From: Blastomonas fulva
Lineage (GTDB): Bacteria; Pseudomonadota; Alphaproteobacteria; Sphingomonadales; Sphingomonadaceae
Direction of reading: 5' to 3'
DNA: 64,000 nt
NCBI RefSeq assembly: GCF_003431825.1
Contig: NZ_CP020083.1
Span: forward strand, 620,001 to 684,000
Part shown: piece after piece, positions 47,526-55,880 of the stretch
Layout: every line of letters begins with the position of its first letter
How positions within the stretch are numbered: the stretch's first letter is position 1
The notes under the pieces: model-generated
What the model saw: the letters and a program-made list of their open reading frames with translations, nothing else
Databases searched by the model: none
Told to the model about the DNA's origin: nothing
Translations under genes and position numbers: made by a program

Positions 47526-48290
47526 TCAGAACTGGACGCGCTGGGTGAAGCCGCCATCGATGACGACATTCGCCCCGGTCATGTACGGGCATGCCGGGCT
47601 GGCGACGAAGACAATGGCCTTGGCCACCTCTTCAGGCTCGCCGAAGCGACCCATCGGCATCTTGGCCAATGTGGCCTCGTACAACGCGGGGACGACGCCC
47701 TTGATCATTTCCCAGTTGCCGCCGGGATATTCGACCGCGCCCGGGGTGATGCAGTTGACGCGAACGCCCTGCCCGGCCAGCGCCTGCGAGAGCTGCGAGC
47801 CATAAGTGATCAGCGCGGCCTTCAGCGCATTGAAGGCCTGGGGCGCGATGAAGGTTTCCAGCGCGGCGGTGGACGACATGAAGATGACCGATCCGCAATC
47901 CGATTCGGTGAGCGCGGGGGTCAGCACCTCCATGCCATGCACCGCGTTCATGATGTCCATGTCGAGGCAGCGCTGCCAATCTCCGGTCGCGCCCTGGCCC
48001 GAGGCACTGGCAGTGTGAACGAAGATATCGCAGCCACCCAGGGTTTCCAGACAGCCGTTCAGCCAGGCCTTGTAGCCTTCCGGATCGCCGGTGATGTCGA
48101 TCGCGGTGCCGTGCACCTTGCCCGGGCCGCAGCCATCGATCTCCTTGACCGCAGCCTCGACCTTGGCCGGATCGCGCGAGAGGAAAGCGACATCGGCGCC
48201 TTCGCGCGCGAAGTGCCTGAGCGCAGCGAGGCCCAGCCCGTGCGCGCCGCCATTCATGATGACCTTCTTGCCTGCCAGACCCAGATCCAT
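47526..48290 (-). CDS. SDR family protein with Phe in place of the catalytic Tyr
   Basis: A 254-residue short-chain dehydrogenase/reductase starting MDLGLAGKKVIMNGGAHGLG, with AGGAG seven bases before the ATG at 48290. The cofactor loop is GGAHGLGLA, NxxG is replaced by HTASASG, and the Ser of the catalytic set is in IFMSSTAALE. The expected Y-x3-K reads F153-N-A-L-K157 (codon TTC), so the proton donor is absent. The rest is normal: CITPGAVEYPGG and C-terminal TGANVVIDGGFTQRVQF. First gene of the SDR-GST-E1alpha-E1beta-lipoyl operon; gaps are 16 bases or overlaps. It may be a degenerate, binding-type SDR, or use another residue. Confidence 0.88.
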   Translation of the reverse strand: MDLGLAGKKVIMNGGAHGLGLAALRHFAREGADVAFLSRDPAKVEAAVKEIDGCGPGKVHGTAIDITGDPEGYKAWLNGCLETLGGCDIFVHTASASGQGATGDWQRCLDMDIMNAVHGMEVLTPALTESDCGSVIFMSSTAALETFIAPQAFNALKAALITYGSQLSQALAGQGVRVNCITPGAVEYPGGNWEMIKGVVPALYEATLAKMPMGRFGEPEEVAKAIVFVASPACPYMTGANVVIDGGFTQRVQF

Positions 48291-48519
48291 AACCGCTCTC
48301 CTGCTGCCTATCGCGCGTGATTTTATGGCCGCCACGCTAACGGAATCACCTTTCCCCCGTAACCAGCAAAAGTGACAGCAGACGCCGCGGGCAAAGCCGT
48401 TTCTCGCGAGGCCGACCGGGATCGAAAGCGGTCCCTGCCCGTATCTGCGCAATGCTGGACATGGTTACCGCGAGCCCATAACAGGGGGCAAAAGGGCCAA
48501 TGGAGAAGGATCACATTTC

Positions 48520-49050
48520 ATGACCTGGGTCATTCGTCTGCTCGTCGCCGCGATTTCGGCGCTGTTCCTTATCATCGGCGTGCGCGCGATGCTGGATCCA
48601 CAGAGCATCATCACCCAGTTCGAGCTTGGCCGCCAGGGTGTGACCGGCACCAGCGCGATCCGCGCCGACATGGGCGGCTTCTTCGTCGGAACCGCGCTCG
48701 CCGCGCTGATCGGACTGTTTCCGGGCAAGCGGCAATGGCTGTTGGGCGCCGCCGGCATGGTCGCGCTGGCGTTCACCGGACGTGCGATCGGACTGCTCAG
48801 CGACGGGCTGACCGCCAACATCGCGCAATCGATGATTATCGAGGCGATCACGATCGCGCTGCTGGTCGCGGCCTTCGGCATTCTCAACCCGCGCCGCCGC
48901 GAAGCGCTGGCCGCAGAAAGGGCGGCAGAAGCCGAAACCCAGCGGCTCGCCACCGAGCAGGAACGCCTGGCTGCCGAGCAGAACGACATGATGGCGCAAA
49001 ACGATGACCAGCAGCAAAGGGACCGTGACTTGGCCCAGCCGATTGTCTAG
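48520..49050 (+). CDS. DUF4345-like membrane protein
   Basis: A 176-residue protein with three to four membrane helices (MTWVIRLLVAAISALFLIIG, then an Ala/Gly-rich set) and a charged coiled-coil tail (RREALAAERAAEAETQRL onward, rich in Glu/Gln). The RADMGGFFVGTALAALIGL segment fits the DUF4345 pattern. Function unknown. It lies 94 bases before gspL on the same strand. Confidence 0.7.
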   Translation: MTWVIRLLVAAISALFLIIGVRAMLDPQSIITQFELGRQGVTGTSAIRADMGGFFVGTALAALIGLFPGKRQWLLGAAGMVALAFTGRAIGLLSDGLTANIAQSMIIEAITIALLVAAFGILNPRRREALAAERAAEAETQRLATEQERLAAEQNDMMAQNDDQQQRDRDLAQPIV

Positions 49051-49143
49051 GGCAGTATCCATTCGATTCTGTCGCCGTTCGGGGGTTTTGCGATCTTGTC
49101 TTCGACCCGCTTCCAGCAGCCCCCGGCCCGGACTGCCTGACCC

Positions 49144-50256
49144 ATGGCACTTGATGGCCTGATCGTCACCTGTCCGCTGTCCGCCGATGCCGCGCTGCAC
49201 TGGTGGCGTGCCGAAGACGGCCATATTGTCGCGCGCGGACAGGATTTCAGCCCGCCTTCTGCTGCTCCAGGAACCGACCGGGGCCTTACGGTGGCGCTGA
49301 TCCCGGCCGCCGACACCGTGATCCGCATCCTCGACATGGGCGAGATGAGCGCCGCGCAAGCCGAGGCCGCCGCGCGCTACCGCGCTGCTGACCTGTCGAT
49401 AGGCGGCGACCTGTTCGTCGGTGTCCGCGCGTTGGGCAACGGCGGCGGCGGCATGCAGGTGCTGTGCGCGACCATCTCGCGCGCGCGTCTGGCCGATCAT
49501 CTCGCCGAACTCGCGCTGCGCGGGCTCGACCCCGATGTGCTGGTGCCTGTCGGGCTGCTGCTGCCTGCGACCGACGCGCCCGTCAGCGCCGTGTTTGGCG
49601 ATCTCGGCGCGGAACGGCTCGGCGATGTCGTGCTCCCCCCGGATGACGCACTGGGTGCATTGCTTCTGGGTGAAACACCCGCGCTGGCGCTCGACCAGGA
49701 TGCGCGCGATGCCGCGATGCTGGCCGCGCTTGCCGATCCGCCGCTGAACCTGCGCCAGGGCGACTTTGCCCGCCGCACGCCGATGTTCGCGCTCGGTCCC
49801 GGCCAGGGCCGCACCCTGGCATGGCTGCTGGGCGCGCTGCTGCTGGTCAGCCTCGCCATCCCGCTGATCGAGATCGGCAAGAACTATCTGGGCGCGGACC
49901 TTGCCGAGCGCCGTGCGCTCGCCAGCGCGCAGCGGCTGGTGCCCGGCGCCACCGACGTTGCGCAGGCCGAACAGCAGCTCGACGGCAAGCTCGCCGCGCG
50001 CGGCGCGGGCAACGCCATCGCCACCGTCCCGCTCGCCGGGTTGCTCTCTGCAATGCAGCCTGTAGCCGGCGTCACGATCCGTCAGGCCGATTACCGCCCC
50101 GGCGGCGTGATCGGCGCGATGATCGCCGCGCCTCGCGTCGAAGACCTCAATGCCGTGCTGATCGCGCTGCAGAACAACGGCTATACCGTCACCGCCGCCA
50201 ACCGCAGCGATGCGACCGGGCAGGCCGTGGCCGACATCACGGTGCTGGCACCATGA
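49144..50256 (+). CDS. gspL: Type II secretion system protein GspL
   Basis: A 370-residue protein. The N-terminal cytoplasmic part (residues about 1-215) has the actin-like fold traits of GspL; a single membrane helix (TLAWLLGALLLVSLAIPLIEIG) follows near residue 225, then a periplasmic ferredoxin-like domain including GLLSAMQPVAGVTIRQADYRP. GspL links the ATPase GspE to the inner membrane platform through GspM. The ATGA overlap with gspM supports the assignment. The cytoplasmic part is divergent, as usual for the family. Confidence 0.85.
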   Translation: MALDGLIVTCPLSADAALHWWRAEDGHIVARGQDFSPPSAAPGTDRGLTVALIPAADTVIRILDMGEMSAAQAEAAARYRAADLSIGGDLFVGVRALGNGGGGMQVLCATISRARLADHLAELALRGLDPDVLVPVGLLLPATDAPVSAVFGDLGAERLGDVVLPPDDALGALLLGETPALALDQDARDAAMLAALADPPLNLRQGDFARRTPMFALGPGQGRTLAWLLGALLLVSLAIPLIEIGKNYLGADLAERRALASAQRLVPGATDVAQAEQQLDGKLAARGAGNAIATVPLAGLLSAMQPVAGVTIRQADYRPGGVIGAMIAAPRVEDLNAVLIALQNNGYTVTAANRSDATGQAVADITVLAP

Positions 50257-50732
50257 CCGAGGCAGCGAAAAACTGGTTCATCGCGCTGTCGCGGCGCGAG
50301 CAGATCATGGTGGGCCTCGCCGCGGTGCTGGCGCTCGCCGTCATCGGCTTTTACGGCATCTATCGGCCGCTGTATGAGGTTGCGACCGATGCCCGGCGCA
50401 GCTTCTACGAGGCGACGATGCAGGCCGGGCGCATCGAGGCGAAGACACAGGCGCTCTCCATGCCCGCCGACACACGCCCCGCAGAGGCGATTGCCGCACT
50501 CAACCTGCTGCTCGCCAGCGAAGCGGCGGAACGCGGATTCACGCTCGATGCCAACACCGCGCAAGGGTCTGACCGCGCCGAGATCGCGATCGGATCAGCC
50601 CGCTCGACCGCGTTCCTCGGCTGGCTCGCCGATCTGGAGCGGCGCGGCGTTGTGCCTGAAACGCTGATCATCCGGCGGATGGACAACGGCACCGTCTCGG
50701 TCTCGGCGCGGCTGGCCAAGGTTGGCGGATGA
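50253..50732 (+). CDS. gspM: Type II secretion system protein GspM
   Basis: A 159-residue single-pass membrane protein: a short N-terminus FIALSRREQIMVGLAAVLAL, one helix at about residues 17-37, and a periplasmic domain in which a ferredoxin-like fold is plausible (AEIAIGSARSTAFLGWLAD). The R-R-E-Q motif before the helix is characteristic of GspM. It overlaps gspL by ATGA. GspM partners GspL in the inner membrane. Confidence 0.87.
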   Translation: MTEAAKNWFIALSRREQIMVGLAAVLALAVIGFYGIYRPLYEVATDARRSFYEATMQAGRIEAKTQALSMPADTRPAEAIAALNLLLASEAAERGFTLDANTAQGSDRAEIAIGSARSTAFLGWLADLERRGVVPETLIIRRMDNGTVSVSARLAKVGG

Positions 50733-50739
50733 CCTGCGC

Positions 50740-51462
50740 ATGACGGGGTTCACAGTGAAACGCGCAGGCCTGATCGCACTGGTGCTGCTGGCGGCGCTGC
50801 TGGTGCTGCTGCCGCTCAGGATCGCGTTCGACATGAGCGGGCTGGGCAGCAGGGGCGTCAGCGCGCGCAGCGTCGAGGGCACCATATGGTCGGGAACCGT
50901 GCGCGATCTGCGAATCGGACGGCTGAGCCTGGGCGACATGGATGCATCGCTTTCCCCCCTGGCGCTGCTTGGCGGCGAGACGGTGCTGGCGATGGCGCGC
51001 GCGGGTGACACGCCGGGCCAGCCGCCGCTCGCCTTCGACCTGGCACGCAGCGGCGACAGCATCGCGATGCGTAACGCCAGCGGCGATATCGCCACGGCTG
51101 ATCTGTTCGCCCCGCTGCCGCTGCGCAGCGTGACGCTGGATGGCGCGAACATCGCCTTTGCCGGGCGGACGTGCAGCGCGGCATCGGGTGCTGTTCGGGT
51201 CAATATCGAACAGAGCCTGTTCGGCATCTCGCTGCAGCGCGGGCTCAGCGGCACGCTGCGCTGCGACGGCGGCGATCTGCTGATCCCGCTCAAAGGCCAG
51301 TCGGGGCTCGAACAGATGGACATCCGCATCACCGGCCAGGGCCGCTACACCGCCGATTTCAAGCTCGGAGGCCTCGCCGGCGGTGCAGGCGCAGCGCTCT
51401 CGGTCCTCGGTTTCCGCCAGCAAGGCGATGCGATGGCGATCAGGATCAACGGACGGTTTTGA
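50740..51462 (+). CDS. gspN: Type II secretion system protein GspN
   Basis: A 240-residue protein starting at the ATG at 50740 (an in-frame TTG at 50722 is less likely). The N-terminal helix is AGLIALVLLAALLVLLPLRIAF. The periplasmic part shows GLGSRGVSARSVEGTIWSGT, the GspN pattern with VxGTxWxG, then RIGRLSLGDMDASLSPLAL and QGRYTADFKLGG. GspN is a non-essential part of some type II secretion systems. The gene follows gspM by 7 bases. No gspC-K is found in the window. Confidence 0.87.
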   Translation: MTGFTVKRAGLIALVLLAALLVLLPLRIAFDMSGLGSRGVSARSVEGTIWSGTVRDLRIGRLSLGDMDASLSPLALLGGETVLAMARAGDTPGQPPLAFDLARSGDSIAMRNASGDIATADLFAPLPLRSVTLDGANIAFAGRTCSAASGAVRVNIEQSLFGISLQRGLSGTLRCDGGDLLIPLKGQSGLEQMDIRITGQGRYTADFKLGGLAGGAGAALSVLGFRQQGDAMAIRINGRF

Positions 51463-51500
51463 TCGTGGCACTGGCTCAGGGACGGTGCTGCGCGCGCTTC

Positions 51501-51641
51501 TCTCCCCTCCCGCCTGCGGGAGGGGTGCCCGCAGGGCGGGGTGGGCGCGAGGCGCAGCCGAGCCAGTCACCTACGTCTTTCATGCCCACCCCGGTCCGGC
51601 TGTGCCGGACCTGCCCCTCCCGCAAGCGGGAGTGGAGAGGG
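51501..51641. repeat. Composite palindromic repeat (four-hairpin element)
   Basis: Two inverted halves each contain CTCCCGC-(2)-GCGGGAG stems and GGGGTGGGC / GCCCACCCC arms, with variable inner hairpins (TGCCCGCAGGGC in the left half, GGTCCGGC-(3)-GCCGGACC in the right). It lies between gspN and the thiolase-like gene. The left stem matches the palindrome at 14883-14912. Confidence 0.65.
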
Positions 51642-51679
51642 CTGAGCATCATCCGCAGACCATATAGCAGGAGCAGGCC

Positions 51680-53224
51680 ATGACCCTTTCCCCCAATACC
51701 CCGGTGCTGATCGGCGTCGGCCAGACGGTGGATCACTGGGACGGCAGCGATCCCGCCGCCGCGCCCAGTCCGCAAGGCCTGATGCAGCGCGCGTGCGAAG
51801 CGGCGCTGGCCGATAGCGGTGCCTCCGACGCGGTCCGCGCGGCGATCGATGTCGTCGCGGTGGTTCGCCATTTCGCCGACAGCGCGCCCGGCATGGTGCC
51901 CGAAGGCACCGGCGGTTGCGACAAGCCGCCGCTGGGCCTCGCTCACCGGCTAGGCATCACCCCTGCGCGCGCGATCTATTCTATCGTCGGCGGGCAGACT
52001 CCGCAGTCTTTGGTCAACGAGTTTGCCGCCGCGATCCATGCGGGCGAGGCGCGCTGTGTGCTGCTGTCGGGCTCCGAAGCGATTGCCGCCGCCAAGACCG
52101 CCGCGCGTGCGGGCGTGGCGATCGACTGGAACGAAAGCATCGCGGGTGAGATCGAGGATCGCGGGCTTGGCCCCATGCTGCTTGACCGGCACGAGCTGAA
52201 GAACGGCGTCGGCGCGCCGATCCTCACCTACCCGCTGTTCGAGCATGCGCTGCGCTCCCGGCTCGGCCGTAGCCGCGCCGAGCATGTCGCAGCGATGTCG
52301 TCCTTGTGGGCTGGCTTCAGCGAGATCGCCGCGGCCAACCCCTATGCGCAGTTTCCCAAAACGATGAGCGCGCAGTATCTGGCGACGCCATCGGACAGCA
52401 ACTACCCGGTCGCCGACCCCTATCTCAAATGGCATGTCGCGCAGGATGCGGTGAACCAGGGCGCGGCGCTGATCCTGACCAGCGTCGGCCAGGCCGAGGC
52501 GATGGGTGTACCGCGCGACCAGTGGGTCTTCCTGCACGGCAGCGGCGAGGCGATGGACAAGCCCGTCAGCCTGCGCCCCGATCTGTCGCGGTCGCGCGCA
52601 ATCGAAGTGGCGCTGACAGGGGCGCTCGACAGTGCGGGCAAGACCGCGAGCGATATCGCGCATTACGATATCTACAGCTGCTTCCCCGTCGCGGTGCTGC
52701 TGGCGGCAGAGGCGCTTGGGCTCGATCCTGCCAACACCGCGCTGACGCTGACCGGTGGGCTGCCGTTTGCAGGCGGTGCGGGTAACAATTATTCGATGCA
52801 CGGCATCGCCGCGATGGCGCAGACGCTGCGCTCCGACCCCGGCAGCTTCGGGCTGGTGCTGGCCAATGGCGGGTTCCTCTCCAAGGAAGCGGTGGGCATC
52901 TACAGCACCACAGCGCCCGAGAGCTGGGCACCGGTCGATCACGCGCCGATGCAGGCCGAAATCGATTCCAAGCCCGCCCCCACAAGGCTGGAGGAGGACG
53001 CGACCGGCACGATCGAAAGCTACACCGTGGGCTATGCCAAGGGCCGACCTGCGCGTGCGGTGGTGGTCGCGCGCACCCCGCAGGGCCGGGTGATCGCCCG
53101 CCCTGCCGACGCCGACAAGGACGCGGCCTTCGCCGCGCTGACCGATCCCGAGCGCGATCCCATCGGGCGCACGGTGCACATCACGCATGCCGATGGCGTC
53201 AACGGCTTTACGGTCGCCCCGTGA
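51680..53224 (+). CDS. Thiolase-like acetyl-CoA acetyltransferase family protein
   Basis: A 514-residue thiolase-superfamily protein (the PRK08257-like group). PVLIGVGQTVDHWD begins the fold; the expected nucleophile loop reads SIVGGQTPQSLVN with no Cys. The C-terminal part has YDIYSCFPVAVLLAAEALGL and GGLPFAGGAGNNYSMHGIA, which holds the conserved His. Without the classic nucleophile, carbon-carbon condensation is doubtful; SCP-x-like or regulatory roles are possible. It overlaps the thioesterase gene by GTGA. The pair may act on one CoA ester. Confidence 0.85.
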   Translation: MTLSPNTPVLIGVGQTVDHWDGSDPAAAPSPQGLMQRACEAALADSGASDAVRAAIDVVAVVRHFADSAPGMVPEGTGGCDKPPLGLAHRLGITPARAIYSIVGGQTPQSLVNEFAAAIHAGEARCVLLSGSEAIAAAKTAARAGVAIDWNESIAGEIEDRGLGPMLLDRHELKNGVGAPILTYPLFEHALRSRLGRSRAEHVAAMSSLWAGFSEIAAANPYAQFPKTMSAQYLATPSDSNYPVADPYLKWHVAQDAVNQGAALILTSVGQAEAMGVPRDQWVFLHGSGEAMDKPVSLRPDLSRSRAIEVALTGALDSAGKTASDIAHYDIYSCFPVAVLLAAEALGLDPANTALTLTGGLPFAGGAGNNYSMHGIAAMAQTLRSDPGSFGLVLANGGFLSKEAVGIYSTTAPESWAPVDHAPMQAEIDSKPAPTRLEEDATGTIESYTVGYAKGRPARAVVVARTPQGRVIARPADADKDAAFAALTDPERDPIGRTVHITHADGVNGFTVAP

Positions 53225-53655
53225 GCCGACCGCAGCGCCCCGTTCGTTCCGATTATGCCGCGTTCACCACGATCAGCACCCGCTGGTCGGACAACGACAT
53301 CTACGGGCACGTCAACAATTCGGTCTATTATTTCTGGTTCGACACCGCGGTGAACGAATATCTGATCCGTGCAGGTGCGCTCGATATCCATGCCGGAGAC
53401 ACCATCGGTCTGGTGGTCGAAACCGGATGCGCGTATTTCGCGCCGACCGCGTTCCCGGACATCATCCATGCGGGCGTCCGGGTCGATCATGTCGGCACCA
53501 GCTCGGTGCGCTATGGGGTGGGGCTGTTCGCCAACGACGACGCAGATGCTGCCGCCGCGGGACATTTCACCCATGTCTATGTCGGGCGCGAAAGCCGCCG
53601 CCCGGTGCCCCTGCCCTACGGTCTGCGGACGGCGCTGGAGGCCATCCGCAGATAG
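53221..53655 (+). CDS. Acyl-CoA thioesterase (hotdog fold)
   Basis: A 144-residue 4-hydroxybenzoyl-CoA-thioesterase-like protein. TRWSDNDIYGHVNNSVYYFWFD carries the Asp and the HVNN element of the active site, followed by ETGCAYFAPTAFPDIIHAGV and FTHVYVGRESRRPVPLPYGL. The enzyme likely hydrolyses short or aromatic acyl-CoA thioesters. It starts with GTG at 53221, overlapping the thiolase-like stop. Confidence 0.92.
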   Translation: MSRPQRPVRSDYAAFTTISTRWSDNDIYGHVNNSVYYFWFDTAVNEYLIRAGALDIHAGDTIGLVVETGCAYFAPTAFPDIIHAGVRVDHVGTSSVRYGVGLFANDDADAAAAGHFTHVYVGRESRRPVPLPYGLRTALEAIRR

Positions 53656-53671
53656 ACGTCAGTGGCTGGTG

Positions 53672-54424
53672 TTAGCCGACGAACGCGCGCTCGAGCACAT
53701 AGGTGCCGGGGTGCGAATGCGCTCCCTCGATAAAGCCCATGCTTTCGAGCAGCGCGCCGGTTTCCTTGATCATCGCCATGCTGCCGCACAGCATGACACG
53801 GTCGGTCTCGGGGTTCAGCGGATAATCACCCGTCTCGATCCTGGTGGTGATCCGGCGGCTTTCTCCGGTCCAGGTCGGGCACTTGGTCACAGCGCTGTCA
53901 TAGATCAGCCGCGTCACAGCCTCTTCGCCAACCAGCGGGTCGTGCTCCATCCGCCCTTCCAGCTCCCGGCGATAGGCCAGATCCTGGATCTCGCGCACGG
54001 TGTGCTGAACCGTGATCTGCTCGAACCGCTCGTAGACCTCGGGATCGCGGATGATCGACATCCACGGCGCAAGACCGGTTCCGGTGCCGATCAGGTGTAG
54101 CCGCTTGCCGGGGAGCAGCGCATCGAGCGTCAGCGTTCCGGTGGGCTTGGCGCCCAGCAGGATCTCGTCGCCGGGCTTGATCTTGTAGAGGTGGCTGGTC
54201 AGCGGACCATCGGGCACGATGATGCTCAGGAATTCGAGCGTCTCGTCCCACACCGGCGAGACGATCGAATAAGCGCGCAGCAGCGGCTTGCCGTTGATCA
54301 TCAGCCCCAGCATCACGAACTGCCCGCTCACGAAGCGGAACGACGGGGGTCGCGCCACGGTGAAGGAGAACAGCCCGGTATTCCACTGGCGCGTCGTCAG
54401 AACCTCGACATTCGTAAAAGCCAT
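53672..54424 (-). CDS. fpr: Ferredoxin--NADP(+) reductase
   Basis: A 250-residue flavoprotein of the bacterial subclass. FAD binding is by RAYSIVSPVWDETLEF, NADP binding by GTGTGLAPWMSIIRDPEVYER and MLCGSMAMIKETGALLE, and the C-terminus VLERAFVG is typical for this subclass. It moves electrons between NADPH and ferredoxin or flavodoxin. The ATG at 54424 begins MAFTNVEVLTTRQWN. The open frame upstream to 54499 has no support. Confidence 0.93.
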   Translation of the reverse strand: MAFTNVEVLTTRQWNTGLFSFTVARPPSFRFVSGQFVMLGLMINGKPLLRAYSIVSPVWDETLEFLSIIVPDGPLTSHLYKIKPGDEILLGAKPTGTLTLDALLPGKRLHLIGTGTGLAPWMSIIRDPEVYERFEQITVQHTVREIQDLAYRRELEGRMEHDPLVGEEAVTRLIYDSAVTKCPTWTGESRRITTRIETGDYPLNPETDRVMLCGSMAMIKETGALLESMGFIEGAHSHPGTYVLERAFVG

Positions 54425-54583
54425 TTTCGTCCAATCAATCAATCTGATCTGCCCGTTAGCAGCAATGGCCGCCAAGGGAGAGGAAGCATAATTTTGCACC
54501 GCCCAACGCCAGCTTGCGGCGCGACGGCATCCAACCCGGGGCTGGTTCTTGGCCAGAAGGAGGATCCTACCGGCTGGCGAAAC

Positions 54584-54660
54584 TGGCGCGCCCTACAGGA
54601 ATCGAACCTGTGGCCTCAAGATTAGAAGTCTCGCGCTCTATCCAGCTGAGCTAAGGGCGC
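54584..54660 (-). tRNA. tRNA-Arg (anticodon UCU)
   Basis: Read on the minus strand from 54660 the sequence begins GCGCCCTTAGCTCAGCTGGA and has a complete cloverleaf: a 7-bp acceptor stem (GCGCCCT/AGGGCGC), a D-arm, an anticodon loop CTTCTAA (anticodon TCT), a variable loop, and a T-arm with GGTTCGAATCC. The discriminator G is followed by an encoded CCA (54584-54586). It reads AGA codons. It lies between fpr and a divergent transporter gene, with no integrase nearby. Confidence 0.97.
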
Positions 54661-54743
54661 GCGCCTTTTGACATCGCATTGGATGTCGGGGGCGCAATAG
54701 CGGGCTTTGCATGGGGCTGTAAACCGCGATATGGCAGGGAGCC

Positions 54744-55496
54744 ATGCATCCTGACAGCACCAGCCCTGCCGCTTCAGCCCTGCCTACCGGCAGCGGCTTC
54801 GACCCCGCCACGCACCGGTTCCGCTATTATGACTTCGTGATGGCGGCGTTCGTTACGGTGCTGCTGCTGTCGAACGTCATCGGCGCGGCCAAACCAACCT
54901 TCATCACGCTGGGCGGCGAACAATGGGTCTATGGCGCAGGGATCCTGTTCTTCCCGCTGGGCTATGTGATCGGCGACGTGCTGACCGAGATCTATGGTTA
55001 TGCCCGCGCGCGCCGCGTGATCTGGGCAGGCTTTGGCGCGTTGCTGTTCATGGCCTTCATGAGCTGGGTTGTCGTGAGCCTGCCGCCGGCGGATGGCTGG
55101 GATGGCCAGGCGGCGTATGAATCGGTGTTCGGACAGGTCCCGCGCATCGTGCTCGCCTCGATCGTCGCCTTCTGGGCGGGCGAATTCGTCAACAGCTATG
55201 TCATGGCGCGGATGAAGGTGTGGACTGCGGGGAAGATGCTGTGGACCCGCACCATCGGATCGACGGTGGTGGGCCAGGGCGTCGACAGCCTGATCTTCTA
55301 TCCGCTCGCCTTTTACGGGGAATGGGAAACATCGCAGGTGGTCACCGTGATGATCACCAACTGGCTGCTCAAGGTCAGCTGGGAAGCGGCGCTGACCCCG
55401 GTGACCTATGTGGTCGTCGGCTGGCTGAAACGGCGCGAAGGCGTGGAGGTTTTCGATACCGCCACCGATTTCACGCCGTTCAGCACCCGCGTGTGA
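54744..55496 (+). CDS. Queuosine precursor transporter (YhhQ/VUT family)
   Basis: A 250-residue membrane protein with six predicted helices. The family traits are AKPTFITLGGEQWVYGAGILFFPLGYVIGDVLTEIYGYARARR, AFWAGEFVNSYVMARMKVWT and GSTVVGQGVDSLIFYPLAF. Members import queuosine precursors (queuine, preQ0 or preQ1). A ribosome site GGGAG lies before the ATG. It is divergent from fpr with the tRNA between. Confidence 0.9.
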   Translation: MHPDSTSPAASALPTGSGFDPATHRFRYYDFVMAAFVTVLLLSNVIGAAKPTFITLGGEQWVYGAGILFFPLGYVIGDVLTEIYGYARARRVIWAGFGALLFMAFMSWVVVSLPPADGWDGQAAYESVFGQVPRIVLASIVAFWAGEFVNSYVMARMKVWTAGKMLWTRTIGSTVVGQGVDSLIFYPLAFYGEWETSQVVTVMITNWLLKVSWEAALTPVTYVVVGWLKRREGVEVFDTATDFTPFSTRV

Positions 55497-55518
55497 TCCT
55501 GCATAGGCTGAGGTCCTT

Positions 55519-55707
55519 TTACCGGTCGGAAGCGATCAGCCCGATCACCAGATAGATCAGCACCGGAGCGCCGACGCCGAACAGGGCGGCCAGCACGAAG
55601 GCGATGCGGATGATGTTGGCATCCCAGTCGAAATAATTGGCGATGCCCGAGCACACGCCCATCAGCTTGCCGTTGGACTTGTCGAGATGGAACGAGCGGT
55701 TCTTCAT
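55519..55707 (-). CDS. PspC domain protein (62 aa)
   Basis: The protein is essentially one PspC domain: FHLDKSNGKLMGVCSGIANYF and WDANIIRIAFVLAALFGVGAP, then a second helix. PspC proteins sense membrane stress. AAGGG lies before the ATG. It follows the 42-residue membrane peptide by 44 bases on the same strand. No pspA or pspF is nearby. Confidence 0.93.
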   Translation of the reverse strand: MKNRSFHLDKSNGKLMGVCSGIANYFDWDANIIRIAFVLAALFGVGAPVLIYLVIGLIASDR

Positions 55708-55751
55708 GATGGCTTTCCCTTAAGAGCGGAATGAGTGGAGGCGGTGGCCGA

Positions 55752-55880
55752 TCAGACGATCATCGCCGACACGGTGCCAATTTCTGCCGGACCTACGCTC
55801 AGGCCGATGAAAAGTGCCGAGGTGGCAAAAGCGCAGATGGCGGCGAGCAGGTTGCTGTTGAGGTTCGAGAGCGAAAACAT
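55752..55880 (-). CDS. Very small membrane/exported protein (42 aa)
   Basis: MFSLSNLNSNLLAAICAFAT then SALFIGLSVGPAEIGTVSAMIV: a hydrophobic helix with a polar N-terminus. A strong AAGGA sits eight bases before the ATG at 55880, and the reading frame has the local codon bias. It resembles the class of small sphingomonad proteins with an N-N-L-A-A hydrophobic start followed by VGPA. It precedes the PspC gene and is probably in the same transcript. Confidence 0.65.
   Translation of the reverse strand: MFSLSNLNSNLLAAICAFATSALFIGLSVGPAEIGTVSAMIV

Noticed and set aside
54584..54660. tRNA-Arg as an attachment site of an integrated element
   Set aside because: No integrase gene and no repeated 3' end of the tRNA are visible in the flanks.
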